A DNA stretch of 64,000 nt from Bacillus_BD oryzisoli_A (GTDB lineage: Bacteria > Bacillota > Bacilli > Bacillales > Cytobacillaceae): NCBI RefSeq assembly GCF_043641075.1, contig NZ_JBHZRC010000004.1, forward strand, positions 277,215 through 341,214. Direction: 5' to 3'. The notes beneath the pieces were generated by a model. That model saw only the letters and a program-made list of their open reading frames with translations, had not been told where the DNA came from and did not search any database. Position numbers and translations under genes: made by a program. Every line of letters starts with the position of its first letter. The first letter of the stretch is position 1. Of this stretch, positions 43,303 through 52,556 are shown piece after piece.

Positions 43303-43515
43303 AAAACCCCTCCTTGCAAAATCATTCCAAGCAAAGCTCGATTTCATTATACGAAACCGTGAATTACGAGAGCTTTACGTACTTATCTTGCGCAAATCTC
43401 TTGTTTCTACACACAAGGATACTGCCATTTCTAGACAGAGGTGGACAACTCATTGGAAAGGTGATTACTTCATGGTAAAATAATTAAATGTGAGTTTTTA
43501 AGGAGGTATCCCGCT

Positions 43516-44472
43516 ATGAATCCAAAAAATCCTTTTCCATATGCAAGCGATCATAAACGGTATCATACATGGAATTACCATTTACGACATATATTCGGTC
43601 ATAAAGTTTTTAAAGTGGCATTGGATGGCGGCTTTGACTGCCCAAATCGCGATGGCACAGTTGCACATGGCGGCTGTACTTTTTGTAGTGCATCAGGTTC
43701 AGGCGATTATGCCGGCAACCGCAGTGATGATCTCATCAAACAATTTAATGATATTAAAGAAAAAATGCATACAAAATGGAAAGACGGCAAATACATGGCC
43801 TATTTTCAGGCATTTACCAATACACATGCACCACTGCCTGTGTTAAAGGAAAAATATGAAACCGTCTTAAATTTAGATGGCGTTGTCGGGCTCTCTATTG
43901 CAACAAGACCTGATTGCCTTCCAGATGATGTTGTTGACTATTTGGCAGAGCTGAATGAACGAACCTACTTATGGGTGGAGCTTGGACTGCAGACGGTTCA
44001 TGAACAAACGGCTAACCTTATTAATAGGGCGCATGATTTCGCAGCCTATGTTGAAGGTGTCGAAAAACTACGCAAGCATGGCATTCGTGTTTGTTCCCAT
44101 ATTATTAACGGTCTGCCAATGGAAACAACAGACATGATGATGGAAACAGCACGTGAAGTGGCAAAGCTTGATGTTCAAGGCATTAAAATTCATCTTCTTC
44201 ATTTATTGAAGGGTACCCCGATGGTCAAGCAATATGAAAAAGGAATGCTTGAATTTTTATCATTCGATGACTATGTAAAGTTAGTATGTGATCAATTAGA
44301 AATCTTACCACCAGAAATGATTGTTCACCGTATTACGGGCGATGGACCGATCGATTTAATGATTGGGCCTATGTGGAGTGTCAATAAGTGGGAAGTTCTT
44401 AACAGCATTGATGAAGAGCTCGTTCGTCGAAATAGCTGGCAGGGAAAGAATTGGAGCGTAGTGAACCAATGA
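43516..44472 (+). CDS. ytqA: radical SAM protein YtqA (MnmL), tRNA wobble-uridine modification
   Basis: 318 residues, TIGR01212/YhcC-type radical SAM enzyme. The cluster-binding cysteines lie in DCPNRDGTVAHGGCTFC (C-x11-C-x2-C, near residues 40-55). Other conserved parts: GLSIATRPDCLPDDVVDYL and ELGLQTVHEQTANLINR. Recent work in Gram-positive bacteria links YtqA (MnmL) to making the aminomethyl group of mnm5s2U34 in tRNA, before methylation by YtqB; I recall this from the literature and apply it by homology. Strong AAGGAGGT box. Overlaps ytqB in ATGA. Confidence 0.9.
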   Translation: MNPKNPFPYASDHKRYHTWNYHLRHIFGHKVFKVALDGGFDCPNRDGTVAHGGCTFCSASGSGDYAGNRSDDLIKQFNDIKEKMHTKWKDGKYMAYFQAFTNTHAPLPVLKEKYETVLNLDGVVGLSIATRPDCLPDDVVDYLAELNERTYLWVELGLQTVHEQTANLINRAHDFAAYVEGVEKLRKHGIRVCSHIINGLPMETTDMMMETAREVAKLDVQGIKIHLLHLLKGTPMVKQYEKGMLEFLSFDDYVKLVCDQLEILPPEMIVHRITGDGPIDLMIGPMWSVNKWEVLNSIDEELVRRNSWQGKNWSVVNQ

Positions 44473-45041
44473 AGCTAAAGCAGATTTTACCCTTTGCAAG
44501 ATCCTTACTTGAATCAGCAGTTACATCGGGAGATATTGCTGTCGATGCAACACTCGGAAACGGTCATGACACTCTTTTTCTAGCCAAGCTGGTTGGTGAA
44601 AACGGTCATGTTTACGGCTTTGATATTCAAGAAGAAGCTATTCGAAACAGCAGTGAGCGTTTAAAGGAATCTGACTTTCTAAGCAGAGCAACGCTATTAA
44701 ATAAAGGTCACGAGCATATCAGCCAATGTATACCCATTCAGCATCATGGGAAGGTAGCTGCAGCCATCTTTAATCTTGGTTATCTGCCAGGAGGAGATAA
44801 AGCAATCGTTACAAAACCAAACACAACGATTTCAGCTATTGAACAGCTGCTTAGCATTTTGAAGCCTGAAGGCATGATCGTACTGGTCATTTATCATGGC
44901 CATCCAGAGGGAGCTGTCGAACGTGACAAGCTAATTGAATTTGTAAGCTCAATTGACCAAAAGGAAGCCCATGTATTGCAATATGGTTACATTAACCAAG
45001 CAAACAACCCACCGTTTATTATTGCAATCGAAAAACGGTAA
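44469..45041 (+). CDS. mnmM: tRNA 5-aminomethyl-2-thiouridine methyltransferase MnmM (YtqB)
   Basis: Class I SAM methyltransferase, 190 residues. Motif I VDATLGNGHDTLFLA, FDIQEEA (acidic ribose-binding loop) and IFNLGYLPGGDK are diagnostic of YtqB. In B. subtilis this enzyme methylates nm5s2U34 to mnm5s2U34. Start taken at ATG 44469, which overlaps the ytqA stop by 4 bases; the longer frame has no ribosome binding site. The coupling supports sequential action of the two products. Confidence 0.92.
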   Translation: MKLKQILPFARSLLESAVTSGDIAVDATLGNGHDTLFLAKLVGENGHVYGFDIQEEAIRNSSERLKESDFLSRATLLNKGHEHISQCIPIQHHGKVAAAIFNLGYLPGGDKAIVTKPNTTISAIEQLLSILKPEGMIVLVIYHGHPEGAVERDKLIEFVSSIDQKEAHVLQYGYINQANNPPFIIAIEKR

Positions 45042-45046
45042 AATAT

Positions 45047-45106
45047 GGTGTCAGGCACCACAAAAAGACAAAATGTATACATTTGTCTTTTTGTGGTGCC
45101 TGACAC
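45047..45106. repeat. GTGTCAGGCACC palindrome, copy 2
   Basis: A 59-base near-perfect palindrome (45048-45106): GTGTCAGGCACCACAAAAAG... folds onto its inverse with only a single bulged A near the centre. Arms are the same as at 37818-37877. It lies between the convergent ends of ytqB and ytpB, where it could act as a bidirectional terminator. Confidence 0.9.
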
Positions 45107-45113
45107 TTTTATG

Positions 45114-46223
45114 CTATACGTAGCGTTCTAATCTACGTTTATCATGTTTTATTCCTCTGCTGATCTTTTGCAGTGTTCGATAAATCATGGCATTGATAAA
45201 AAAGAAAAAGCTTACAGAACCTCCTGCCTTCAGGATTCCTTTTGCAAGCTTACGGACATCCCGCTGCTTCCTAACCTTTTCATCAGATAAGTAAAGTCCT
45301 AACAGACCCCGATTAATTAACCGATGAAAACGTCTGTGTGGTAGGCTGTTTGTATGGCGGTCCGCTTCCCTAATAAAATGTTTTAACCGAGTAAAAAGCT
45401 GTTCCTCATTTTCATAATAAAAACAAAAGTTCAAATCCCCTTCAAGTTTATCCTCTTCCTGATCAATTAAATAATCCAACAGAATATGCAGCCCTTGAAT
45501 ATAAGGAAAATAGCCCTTGCGAATATCAAGCGCATAACGATCCTGAAAATCATTACTAAAAGCATAGGCCACCAGACAAAAAACTCCTAAAGTAGACCCT
45601 GAGCAGGCAGAAAACTCATACCATTCCATTTTAGGCATATCCTCTTTATTTTCATGAAACCACCTTTTTAAACGAGGAACCCGTTCATCCGGAATGACAT
45701 GCTTATGTACTTGTAAATCACAATAATATCCGCACAGTTCAAGTAGATAGTCTTTTATTTTTTCATAATGAACACATTCTGACAGCACTTGCCTGCAGGT
45801 TGCAACGAGGTCATAAAGGTAGTTTCCATCATCCTGTTCAGGACGATAACGATAATAGCTGCCTTGTGACTTTTCTAATGAGAGAGCATCTCCCATTGCT
45901 TCATGCAGAGCTCTAAAATCAGCAGGATCCAATGATGTGCTTCGATCACAAAGATTATCCAAGTAATCGCTTATGGTTTGATAAGCAACAATAAAACGAA
46001 TGACTTCAGCATATTGCTCATTAGCCATAAGTGCCATAATCGCACCACCCTCACAATGAAACGTTTTATGATTAATACTTGCTAATGCTTGTTTTCGAAG
46101 TTCGGGGTCTGGAATGTTGTGCGCCCGCTCTTTCCAATAAGAAAGCTCCTGATTCACACAAGGGAAAACCTTCCGATAGGATTGGGACATTAGACTTAAC
46201 GGCATACTTGGAACTGACATCAT
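45114..46223 (-). CDS. ytpB: tetraprenyl-beta-curcumene synthase YtpB
   Basis: 369 residues, DUF2600. B. subtilis YtpB cyclises tetraprenyl diphosphate to tetraprenyl-beta-curcumene, the C35 terpene of spores and stress resistance. Family motifs: CVNQELSYWKERAHNIPDPELRKQALASI, FHCEGGAIMALM and the acidic DYLDNLCDRSTSLD; the C-terminal half has DYLIDQEEDKLEGDLNFCFYY. Co-transcribed after ytpA (14 bases between). GAGGGG box before ATG. Confidence 0.93.
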   Translation of the reverse strand: MMSVPSMPLSLMSQSYRKVFPCVNQELSYWKERAHNIPDPELRKQALASINHKTFHCEGGAIMALMANEQYAEVIRFIVAYQTISDYLDNLCDRSTSLDPADFRALHEAMGDALSLEKSQGSYYRYRPEQDDGNYLYDLVATCRQVLSECVHYEKIKDYLLELCGYYCDLQVHKHVIPDERVPRLKRWFHENKEDMPKMEWYEFSACSGSTLGVFCLVAYAFSNDFQDRYALDIRKGYFPYIQGLHILLDYLIDQEEDKLEGDLNFCFYYENEEQLFTRLKHFIREADRHTNSLPHRRFHRLINRGLLGLYLSDEKVRKQRDVRKLAKGILKAGGSVSFFFFINAMIYRTLQKISRGIKHDKRRLERYV

Positions 46224-46236
46224 TTATACCCCTCGC

Positions 46237-47040
46237 TTATACAATATATCCGATTGATTTAAGCTGACTGTTGAAGAAATCCTTTGCATATTCGAAAACT
46301 TCCTCTCGTTCCGGTTCATTAAAAATTTCATGATAACAGCCTGCCCATTCCTTATATCTTTTCTCCGATAATGGCACCATGTTAAACCAGCTTCTTACTG
46401 TATTTTTATTTACAATCTTATCATCGCCGCCCTGCATAAGAAAAAGGGGAACATCCTGGATTTGATTAATCTTATCAAAGGCCTCCTTAATTCCATCAAT
46501 TAATTCGCGATACCATCTGATAGATACCTTCGTAATATAGAGTGTATCATTCATATCCGCTTCCCTAACATCATCGTTTCGAGTGGCCATATCAATGGTC
46601 AAGCCTGTATTTAGCCTTAATTGTGGTGCAATAATGTTTAAAATGTATGATAGTAAATTTAATAATTTTGATGGCGGTTTGACTAATCCTAAGCATGGAG
46701 ATGATAAAACAACACCTGCCAAATTCAACCGTTCCTCCTGCAGTAACCGTACGGATATTAGTCCGCCTAAACTATGTCCAATGAGAAAAACGGGCAAATT
46801 AAATTGGTAGGCTGCCTGTATCCAATCCTTCACTTCATAAAGATAGTCATCAAAGGAATCAATATGTCCCCTTCCAGTTCTTGTTGTCATTCCTTGCCCT
46901 GGGAGATCCCCCATAACCACATGAAATCCCGATAATCGCCACATTTCAATTAACCAGCCATAACGGCGATGATGCTCCATAGCCCCATGGACAATCACCA
47001 CTACCGCTTTTGCTTCTCCTTCCGCTTCCCATTTCCACAT
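46237..47040 (-). CDS. ytpA: alpha/beta hydrolase YtpA (lysophospholipase-like)
   Basis: 267 residues. Nucleophile elbow G-H-S-L-G-G (FLIGHSLGGLISVRL), oxyanion region VHGAMEHHRRYGW, acid/base in GGDDKIVN and GCYHEIFNEPE. B. subtilis YtpA is linked to synthesis of the lysophospholipid antibiotic bacilysocin. GGAGG box before ATG. First gene of ytpA-ytpB. Upstream leader contains a hairpin at 47081-47116. Confidence 0.9.
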   Translation of the reverse strand: MWKWEAEGEAKAVVVIVHGAMEHHRRYGWLIEMWRLSGFHVVMGDLPGQGMTTRTGRGHIDSFDDYLYEVKDWIQAAYQFNLPVFLIGHSLGGLISVRLLQEERLNLAGVVLSSPCLGLVKPPSKLLNLLSYILNIIAPQLRLNTGLTIDMATRNDDVREADMNDTLYITKVSIRWYRELIDGIKEAFDKINQIQDVPLFLMQGGDDKIVNKNTVRSWFNMVPLSEKRYKEWAGCYHEIFNEPEREEVFEYAKDFFNSQLKSIGYIV

Positions 47041-47349
47041 TGTACCTTCCTCCTGAAAATCAACTAACTTATTTTATCTTTAGGCTTGTAAGAGAACGAT
47101 GCTGGTAAACAAGCCTCTTTTTACTATTGATTACGCAAAATCCTTTATGTATCTGTTCCGCGAAATCCAAACGTTAATACTACTATTATGACCCAAATAC
47201 AAATCCTTTGACAAATCTCTTCACTTATCAGATACAATTAGTAGAATAGATATGACTTGGTTAACTATTTTCAACATGATTTTCCATACCTAAATCAATA
47301 ACAGGTATCGCCGAGTCAAATATAATATGGTATTAAAGGAGAGTAAAAG
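47041..47349. other. intergenic region between divergent ytpA and ytoA
   Basis: About 310 bases. Contents: an inverted repeat AGGCTTGT/ACAAGCCT at about 47081-47116 in the ytpA leader, and a probable ytoA promoter near 47208-47236. An ECF-type ytpA promoter as suspected in B. subtilis is not clearly visible. Confidence 0.55.
47208..47236 (+). promoter_or_regulatory. probable promoter of ytoA
   Basis: Consensus TTGACA (47208-47213), 17-base spacer, GATACA (47231-47236); TACAAT two bases further is an alternative -10. The leader would be about 105 bases. Confidence 0.5.
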
Positions 47350-47880
47350 ATGATCTATCCTTACAAGGGAAAAAGCCCCAAAATTTCTGAATCAGCTTTT
47401 ATTGCAGATTACGTTACGATTACCGGTGATGTTGAAATTGGTGATGAATCAAACATCTGGTTTAACACTTCCATTCGCGGAGATGTGGCACCAACGATAA
47501 TTGGAAAAAGAGTCAGCGTCCAGGATAACTCCGTTTTGCACCAAAGCCCTAATAACCCATTAATTATTGAAGATGGTGTGACAGTCGGACATCAAGTGAT
47601 TTTGCACAGCTGTATCCTAAAGGAAAACGCGTTAATCGGGATGGGTTCAATCATTCTTGATCAAGCTGAAATTGGTGAAGGTGCCTTTATTGGTGCCGGC
47701 AGTCTCGTTCCACAAGGAAAGAAGATTCCGCCGAATACACTTGCTTTTGGCAGACCGGTAAAAGTTATTCGTGAATTAAATGATGAAGATAAAGCAGATA
47801 TGGAACGAATCCGGAGAGAATATGTTGAAAAAGGCATCTATTATAAATCTTTGCAAAATAAAACAAATCAACAGTCATAG
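47350..47880 (+). CDS. ytoA: gamma-carbonic-anhydrase-like protein YtoA
   Basis: 176 residues of left-handed beta-helix hexapeptide repeats. The three zinc-ligand histidines appear in LHQSPNNPLIIEDGVTVGHQVILHSC; the family (YrdA/PaaY/YtoA) shares the Cam fold, but carbonic anhydrase activity is not proven for it. AAGGAG box before ATG. Position beside ytpA is conserved with B. subtilis. Confidence 0.92.
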   Translation: MIYPYKGKSPKISESAFIADYVTITGDVEIGDESNIWFNTSIRGDVAPTIIGKRVSVQDNSVLHQSPNNPLIIEDGVTVGHQVILHSCILKENALIGMGSIILDQAEIGEGAFIGAGSLVPQGKKIPPNTLAFGRPVKVIRELNDEDKADMERIRREYVEKGIYYKSLQNKTNQQS

Positions 47881-47972
47881 TATATTCTGTATTTCCAATA
47901 TTAACCGCATTAATATTTGCCGAAATTAAACTATACTAGTATTATCAACCAAAAATACATCAGGTGGTACTC

Positions 47973-48845
47973 ATGATACTATTATACTTTGTTATTGTCG
48001 TGTTATTTTTATTGCTCATTTCTCTCATTGCTAAATTAGTCAATCGCAAACGGTTGTTTACGTCCTTTATCATGCTCTTTGTGATTGTATTGGTCTTAGC
48101 AGCAGGATTTATCCTCGATTCAACCAAAACGAGAAATGTAGCAAATGCCGTCGAGCAGATTAAGTACTGGTTTCAATCTCCCATTGTCAAAACAAACACT
48201 TTTTTACAGGATAATTTTGATCTATCCATTATTAAAATAAAAGACAGTATACTTATCGATGCTCCCATCGTTAATCAGCTTCCTGAGCTTCCGCGCGGCT
48301 GTGAGGTTACAAGTCTTACGATGCTCCTACAGTTTGCAGGCGTCGAAGTAGATAAAATGACGCTTGCCGAAAAGATCATTAAGGAGCCTTCAACCTATCG
48401 TAAGGAAAATGATGTGATCTATTTCGGGCATCCTAATGACGGCTTTGTCGGGGATATGTATTCCTTTCATAACCCTGGTCTCGGAGTCTACCATAAACCA
48501 ATTAAAGAGCTGGCAGACCAGTACTTACCGGGAAGAATGATCGATTTAACCGGTGGAGATTTTCAAGAATTGAAGATTCATCTATCCGATAACCGTCCAG
48601 TATGGGTCATAACGAATACAGCCTATAGCAGGCTTCCTGAAAGCAAGTTTCAAACATGGCAGACACCAAACGGACCTGTCAAGATTACCTATAAAGAGCA
48701 TTCGGTTTTGTTAACCGGCTATGATTCGCAGTATATTTATTTCAATGATCCTTTGACAGGTGTAAAAAATAAAAAAGCACCCATAAAGGAATTCGAAGAT
48801 TCCTGGGTGCAAATGGGCAGTCAAGCAATAACGTATCTAAACTAG
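47973..48845 (+). CDS. membrane-anchored C39-like peptidase-fold protein
   Basis: 290 residues: two N-terminal membrane helices (ILLYFVIVVLFLLLISLIAKL and FIMLFVIVLVLAAGFIL), then a Peptidase_C39_2-like domain. The presumptive catalytic Cys is in LPELPRGCEVTSLTMLLQ (a QLPELPxGCE motif), the His in KEHSVLLTGYD and the Asp in YFNDP. The domain would face the outside. Substrate unknown; related proteins are annotated as C39-family peptidases. Start at ATG 47973, 5 bases after AGGTGG; a GTG at 47964 overlaps that box. Its stop overlaps the convergent asnB end by 4 bases. Confidence 0.85.
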   Translation: MILLYFVIVVLFLLLISLIAKLVNRKRLFTSFIMLFVIVLVLAAGFILDSTKTRNVANAVEQIKYWFQSPIVKTNTFLQDNFDLSIIKIKDSILIDAPIVNQLPELPRGCEVTSLTMLLQFAGVEVDKMTLAEKIIKEPSTYRKENDVIYFGHPNDGFVGDMYSFHNPGLGVYHKPIKELADQYLPGRMIDLTGGDFQELKIHLSDNRPVWVITNTAYSRLPESKFQTWQTPNGPVKITYKEHSVLLTGYDSQYIYFNDPLTGVKNKKAPIKEFEDSWVQMGSQAITYLN

Positions 48846-50743
48846 CCTCTGACTGCTTGGCTTAATGGCTGTGAAGCCTCTTGATCGAATGAATATTTCT
48901 TCTCCACATAGATTTGATGCCAAACCATGAACATAAGTACAGTCCATATTTTACGGCTGTTGTCCGCTTTTCCTTGGCAATGATCCTCCAAGAGGTTCAA
49001 TATATAAGTCTTATTGAGTAAATGATCCGTGTCACTTTCACGGATTATTTTTTTTGCCCAATCATTCATTTCATCCTTTAGCCAGTGACGAATTGGAACT
49101 GGGAAGCCTAACTTCTTACGATTCAAGACATGGTCCGGAACAATCCCTTCGGCTGCTTTACGAAGGACATATTTCGTCGTGCCGTCTGCGGTTTTTAAGC
49201 TTGTTGGGATTTGAGAAGCAACACGGAACACTTCTTTATCTAAAAATGGTACTCGAAGCTCTAATGAGTGCGCCATTGTTACACGATCAGCCTTTAGTAG
49301 AATGTCGCCACGCATCCACGTATGGATATCAATATACTGCATCTGATCTACTGGATCATAGCCATGGCTTTCCCTGTATAGTGGCTTCGTAATATCCGTA
49401 TAATGCAGATTAGGATTAAAAACGTTCAACAGCTGTTGCTTTTCCGTTTCCGTGAACATTTTGGCATTCCCGATATAGCGTTCCTCCATTGGTGTCACAC
49501 CGCGTTCAATAAAGCTTTTTCCCTTCATACCCTCAGGCATAAGTCTGGCAATCCATTTTAAAAACACCTTGCCGAATTGCGGCATTTTATTGAACATCTT
49601 TAATGATTCCGGTTCCCGATAAATATTGTAGCCGCCAAATAGTTCATCGGCACCCTCACCTGACAGTACTACCGTTACATGCTTACGTGCTTCACGCGCA
49701 ACAAAGTAAAGTGGCACACAGGCAGGGTCTGCAAGGGGATCATCCATATGCCACATGATTTTTGGTACTTCATTCATATACTCTTCAGGAGAAATAATAT
49801 AGCTGATATTTTCTACACCCAGCTTATCTGCTGTTTCTTTCGCTACATCAATTTCACTAAAGCCATTGTGGTCAAAACCGACTGAGAAGGTTTTAATCGC
49901 TGGATGAAACTCTTTCGCGATGGATGCAATAATGGAAGAATCAATGCCGCCAGATAAGAATGAGCCTACAGGCACATCACTTCTCATGTGCATTTTCACA
50001 GAATCAAATAATACATCTTTAATTTCTTTTATGAAATCACTTTCTGATTTTTGAACAGGATGGAAATTAGCCTTCCAATAGCGTTTAATCTCCATTGCTG
50101 AACCGATTTTCTTTGTAAAATAATGACCTGGTTCAAGTTTATGAATGCCTTCTGATAGCGTCTCAGGCTCTGGAACAAATTGATACGTTAAATAATGCTG
50201 CAATGATTCATAGTTTAGTACATCATTTTTCATGGCTAGCAAAATGCTCTTTTTCTCAGAGGCAAAAAATGTTCTTTCGGCATCTTCACGATAGAAGAAT
50301 GGTTTAATGCCAAAAGGATCTCTACCGCCATAAAGAGTCTGTTCCTGTTTATCCCAAATGACAAAAGCAAACATGCCGCGTAAACGCTCAATGGCTTTTT
50401 CCTTTACATGACTGTATAGTGCAATGATAACCTCTGTGTCAGAGCTTGTTTCAAATGTAAGGCCTTCTTTGATAAGCTCTTCACGTAATTCAACATAGTT
50501 ATAAACCTCACCATTAAAAATGATCCAATAGCGCTCATTTTCATATGTCAAGGGCTGGTGTCCACTCTCAATGTCAATGATACTTAAACGGCGAAAACCA
50601 AATTGAATATGGTTATCCATATAATATCCATCATCATCAGGTCCACGATGGGTAATAAGATTATTCATTTGTTTGAATAGTTGTTTTTCGGTGTCTTGAA
50701 AATTTTGTGCCTTTTCATGTACACAACCAATAAAGCCACACAT
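48842..50743 (-). CDS. asnB: glutamine-hydrolysing asparagine synthetase
   Basis: 633 residues. Start at ATG 50743 so that the product begins MCGFIGC with the catalytic Cys2 of class II glutamine amidotransferases; the longer frame cannot give an active N-terminus. GGAGTGA lies 8 bases upstream. Glutaminase half (about 1-210, RGPDDDGYY, GGRDPFGIKPFFY), then the synthetase half with PP-loop LSGGIDSS. Length agrees with B. subtilis AsnB. A repeat element lies directly upstream (50791-50868). Confidence 0.96.
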   Translation of the reverse strand: MCGFIGCVHEKAQNFQDTEKQLFKQMNNLITHRGPDDDGYYMDNHIQFGFRRLSIIDIESGHQPLTYENERYWIIFNGEVYNYVELREELIKEGLTFETSSDTEVIIALYSHVKEKAIERLRGMFAFVIWDKQEQTLYGGRDPFGIKPFFYREDAERTFFASEKKSILLAMKNDVLNYESLQHYLTYQFVPEPETLSEGIHKLEPGHYFTKKIGSAMEIKRYWKANFHPVQKSESDFIKEIKDVLFDSVKMHMRSDVPVGSFLSGGIDSSIIASIAKEFHPAIKTFSVGFDHNGFSEIDVAKETADKLGVENISYIISPEEYMNEVPKIMWHMDDPLADPACVPLYFVAREARKHVTVVLSGEGADELFGGYNIYREPESLKMFNKMPQFGKVFLKWIARLMPEGMKGKSFIERGVTPMEERYIGNAKMFTETEKQQLLNVFNPNLHYTDITKPLYRESHGYDPVDQMQYIDIHTWMRGDILLKADRVTMAHSLELRVPFLDKEVFRVASQIPTSLKTADGTTKYVLRKAAEGIVPDHVLNRKKLGFPVPIRHWLKDEMNDWAKKIIRESDTDHLLNKTYILNLLEDHCQGKADNSRKIWTVLMFMVWHQIYVEKKYSFDQEASQPLSQAVRG

Positions 50744-51074
50744 TATGTACGTCACTCCATTCTTTATTTAAAAGCTCTGTTAAACACTTTTGTTGATTTC
50801 CGTTACAGGCACTTCGCGCACCTTAGGGCGACCGCAGGAGTCTTCGTGCCTTCCACTCCAATCAACAAAGCAAACGAAAGTCAACATTGTTCTTTAACTT
50901 AACCTATTTAAAGTACCTCAAAATAAGGTTCTGAAATTAGTCTAAAAAACATACTCTCTTATACTACCACTAATTTTTTTATAATGGCATGAAGTATTAA
51001 AAAAAACAATGGGAAAATCATGCTATTATAAGCAGTTTATACTTTTTCCATCTATTCTAAAACGTTGCGCAAAT
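50744..51074. other. intergenic region between metK and asnB
   Basis: About 330 bases upstream of asnB. It contains palindromic repeat copy 2 (50791-50868) 48 bases before the asnB start. The rest is AT-rich with no gene; several A/T-rich -10-like hexamers occur, none with a clear -35, so the asnB promoter is unresolved. Confidence 0.55.
50791..50868. repeat. extragenic palindromic repeat, copy 2
   Basis: Second copy of the element at 17163-17240. Here both ends are intact: TGTTGATT...AGGCAC at the left and GTGCCT...AATCAACA at the right, as terminal inverted repeats. It sits in the leader or promoter region of asnB. Confidence 0.85.
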
Positions 51075-51114
51075 GAAAAAGCGGGAGCTGCACCATCGAT
51101 GCAGTTCCCGCTTA
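51075..51114 (-). terminator. terminator of metK
   Basis: AAGCGGGAGCTGCA (51079-51092) pairs with TGCAGTTCCCGCTT (51100-51113), one G-T pair; the minus strand continues with TTTTT. Confidence 0.88.
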
Positions 51115-51128
51115 CTACCAGCTATTTT

Positions 51129-52334
51129 TTATAGTCGGCCTTCTAATGCCTGTTCCCTTAACAATTCTGCTTTATCTGTTCGTTCCCATGGAAGATCAAC
51201 ATCCACGCGGCCAAAGTGACCATATGCAGCCGTTTGTTTATAGATTGGACGGCGAAGATCAAGCATTTTAATTATGCCTGCTGGACGGAGATCAAAATTT
51301 TTATTGACAACGTCTACTAGGACATCCTCGTCCACTCTACCTGTACCAAAGGTATCAATTGAAATCGATACCGGACGTGCTACACCAATTGCATAGGCAA
51401 ATTGAACCTCTACCTTTTCTGCCAACCCAGCAGCAACAATATTTTTTGCTACATAACGTGCTGCATAGGCAGCAGAGCGGTCAACTTTGGTAGGATCTTT
51501 ACCAGAGAATGCACCACCGCCATGACGTGCATACCCGCCATATGTATCAACAATAATTTTACGTCCTGTTAAACCTGCATCACCTTGCGGCCCGCCAATC
51601 ACAAAACGGCCTGTTGGGTTGATAAAGTATTTTGTCTGACTATCAATTAATTCATCTGGCACAACTGGAGAAATGACAAATTCCTTTATATCATGCTGAA
51701 TCTGTTCAAGACCTATTTCAGGATCATGCTGAGTTGAAATAACAATCGTATCCACTCGAACAGGCTTATCATTTTCATCATATTCAATTGTTACCTGTGT
51801 TTTTCCATCTGGACGAAGATAAGCAAGAGTATTATCTTTACGTACCTCGGTTAACCTGCGGGAAAGCTTATGGGCTAATGAAATCGGTAATGGCATCAGC
51901 TCACTTGTTTCATTGCAAGCAAATCCGAACATGAGACCTTGGTCCCCTGCACCTATTGCCTCAATTTGTTCATCAGTCATGGTTCCTTCACGTGCTTCTA
52001 ACGCTTGGTCAACACCCATTGCAATATCTGGAGACTGCTCATCAATTGACGTTAATACGGCACATGTTTCAGAGTCAAATCCATATTTGGCCCTTGTATA
52101 GCCAATTTCCTTTACGGTATTTCGTACAATTTTTGGAATATCTACATAAGTCGATGTAGTTATTTCACCTGAAACTAATACTAATCCGGTCGTAACTGAT
52201 GTTTCAGCAGCCACACGTGCATTAGGATCCTGAGTAAGGATTTCATCTAAAATGGCGTCAGAAATTTGATCACAAATTTTATCTGGATGGCCTTCAGTAA
52301 CTGACTCCGAAGTAAACAAGCGACGTTTTGACAA
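51129..52334 (-). CDS. metK: S-adenosylmethionine synthetase
   Basis: Makes SAM from methionine and ATP. 401 residues starting at the TTG at 52334 (MSKRRLFTSESVTEGHPDK), 8 bases after AAGGAGG; the longer frame upstream runs through this site. Motifs: GHPDKICDQISDAILD, GAGDQGLMFG (signature 1), GGGAFSGKDPTKVDRSAAYAAR (signature 2). Expression is controlled by an upstream SAM-I riboswitch (52557-52772), giving end-product feedback. Confidence 0.97.
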   Translation of the reverse strand: MSKRRLFTSESVTEGHPDKICDQISDAILDEILTQDPNARVAAETSVTTGLVLVSGEITTSTYVDIPKIVRNTVKEIGYTRAKYGFDSETCAVLTSIDEQSPDIAMGVDQALEAREGTMTDEQIEAIGAGDQGLMFGFACNETSELMPLPISLAHKLSRRLTEVRKDNTLAYLRPDGKTQVTIEYDENDKPVRVDTIVISTQHDPEIGLEQIQHDIKEFVISPVVPDELIDSQTKYFINPTGRFVIGGPQGDAGLTGRKIIVDTYGGYARHGGGAFSGKDPTKVDRSAAYAARYVAKNIVAAGLAEKVEVQFAYAIGVARPVSISIDTFGTGRVDEDVLVDVVNKNFDLRPAGIIKMLDLRRPIYKQTAAYGHFGRVDVDLPWERTDKAELLREQALEGRL

Positions 52335-52500
52335 TCTGATTTCCTCCTTATATATAATGAGATTGCTTAAAGCAGCGTTCGAGCAACCTCTCATGATACG
52401 GAACTCATTCCCTAGTAGTTTGGAAAAAACAAGGAGTATTTATCCTATCTATTTATGTTAATGACAGGGTAAATAATTCCTTCTATATCTGAAGACGCAT

Positions 52501-52531
52501 AAAAAAAACCTTCTCAATATGTGAAAAGGTT
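52501..52531 (-). terminator. riboswitch expression-platform terminator of metK
   Basis: On the minus strand ACCTTTTC and GAGAAGGT form a stem followed by eight T, right after the SAM-I aptamer and about 165 bases before the metK start. Confidence 0.85.
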
Positions 52532-52556
52532 GAAAGTAAAAGATTCGCGCCTTTCA

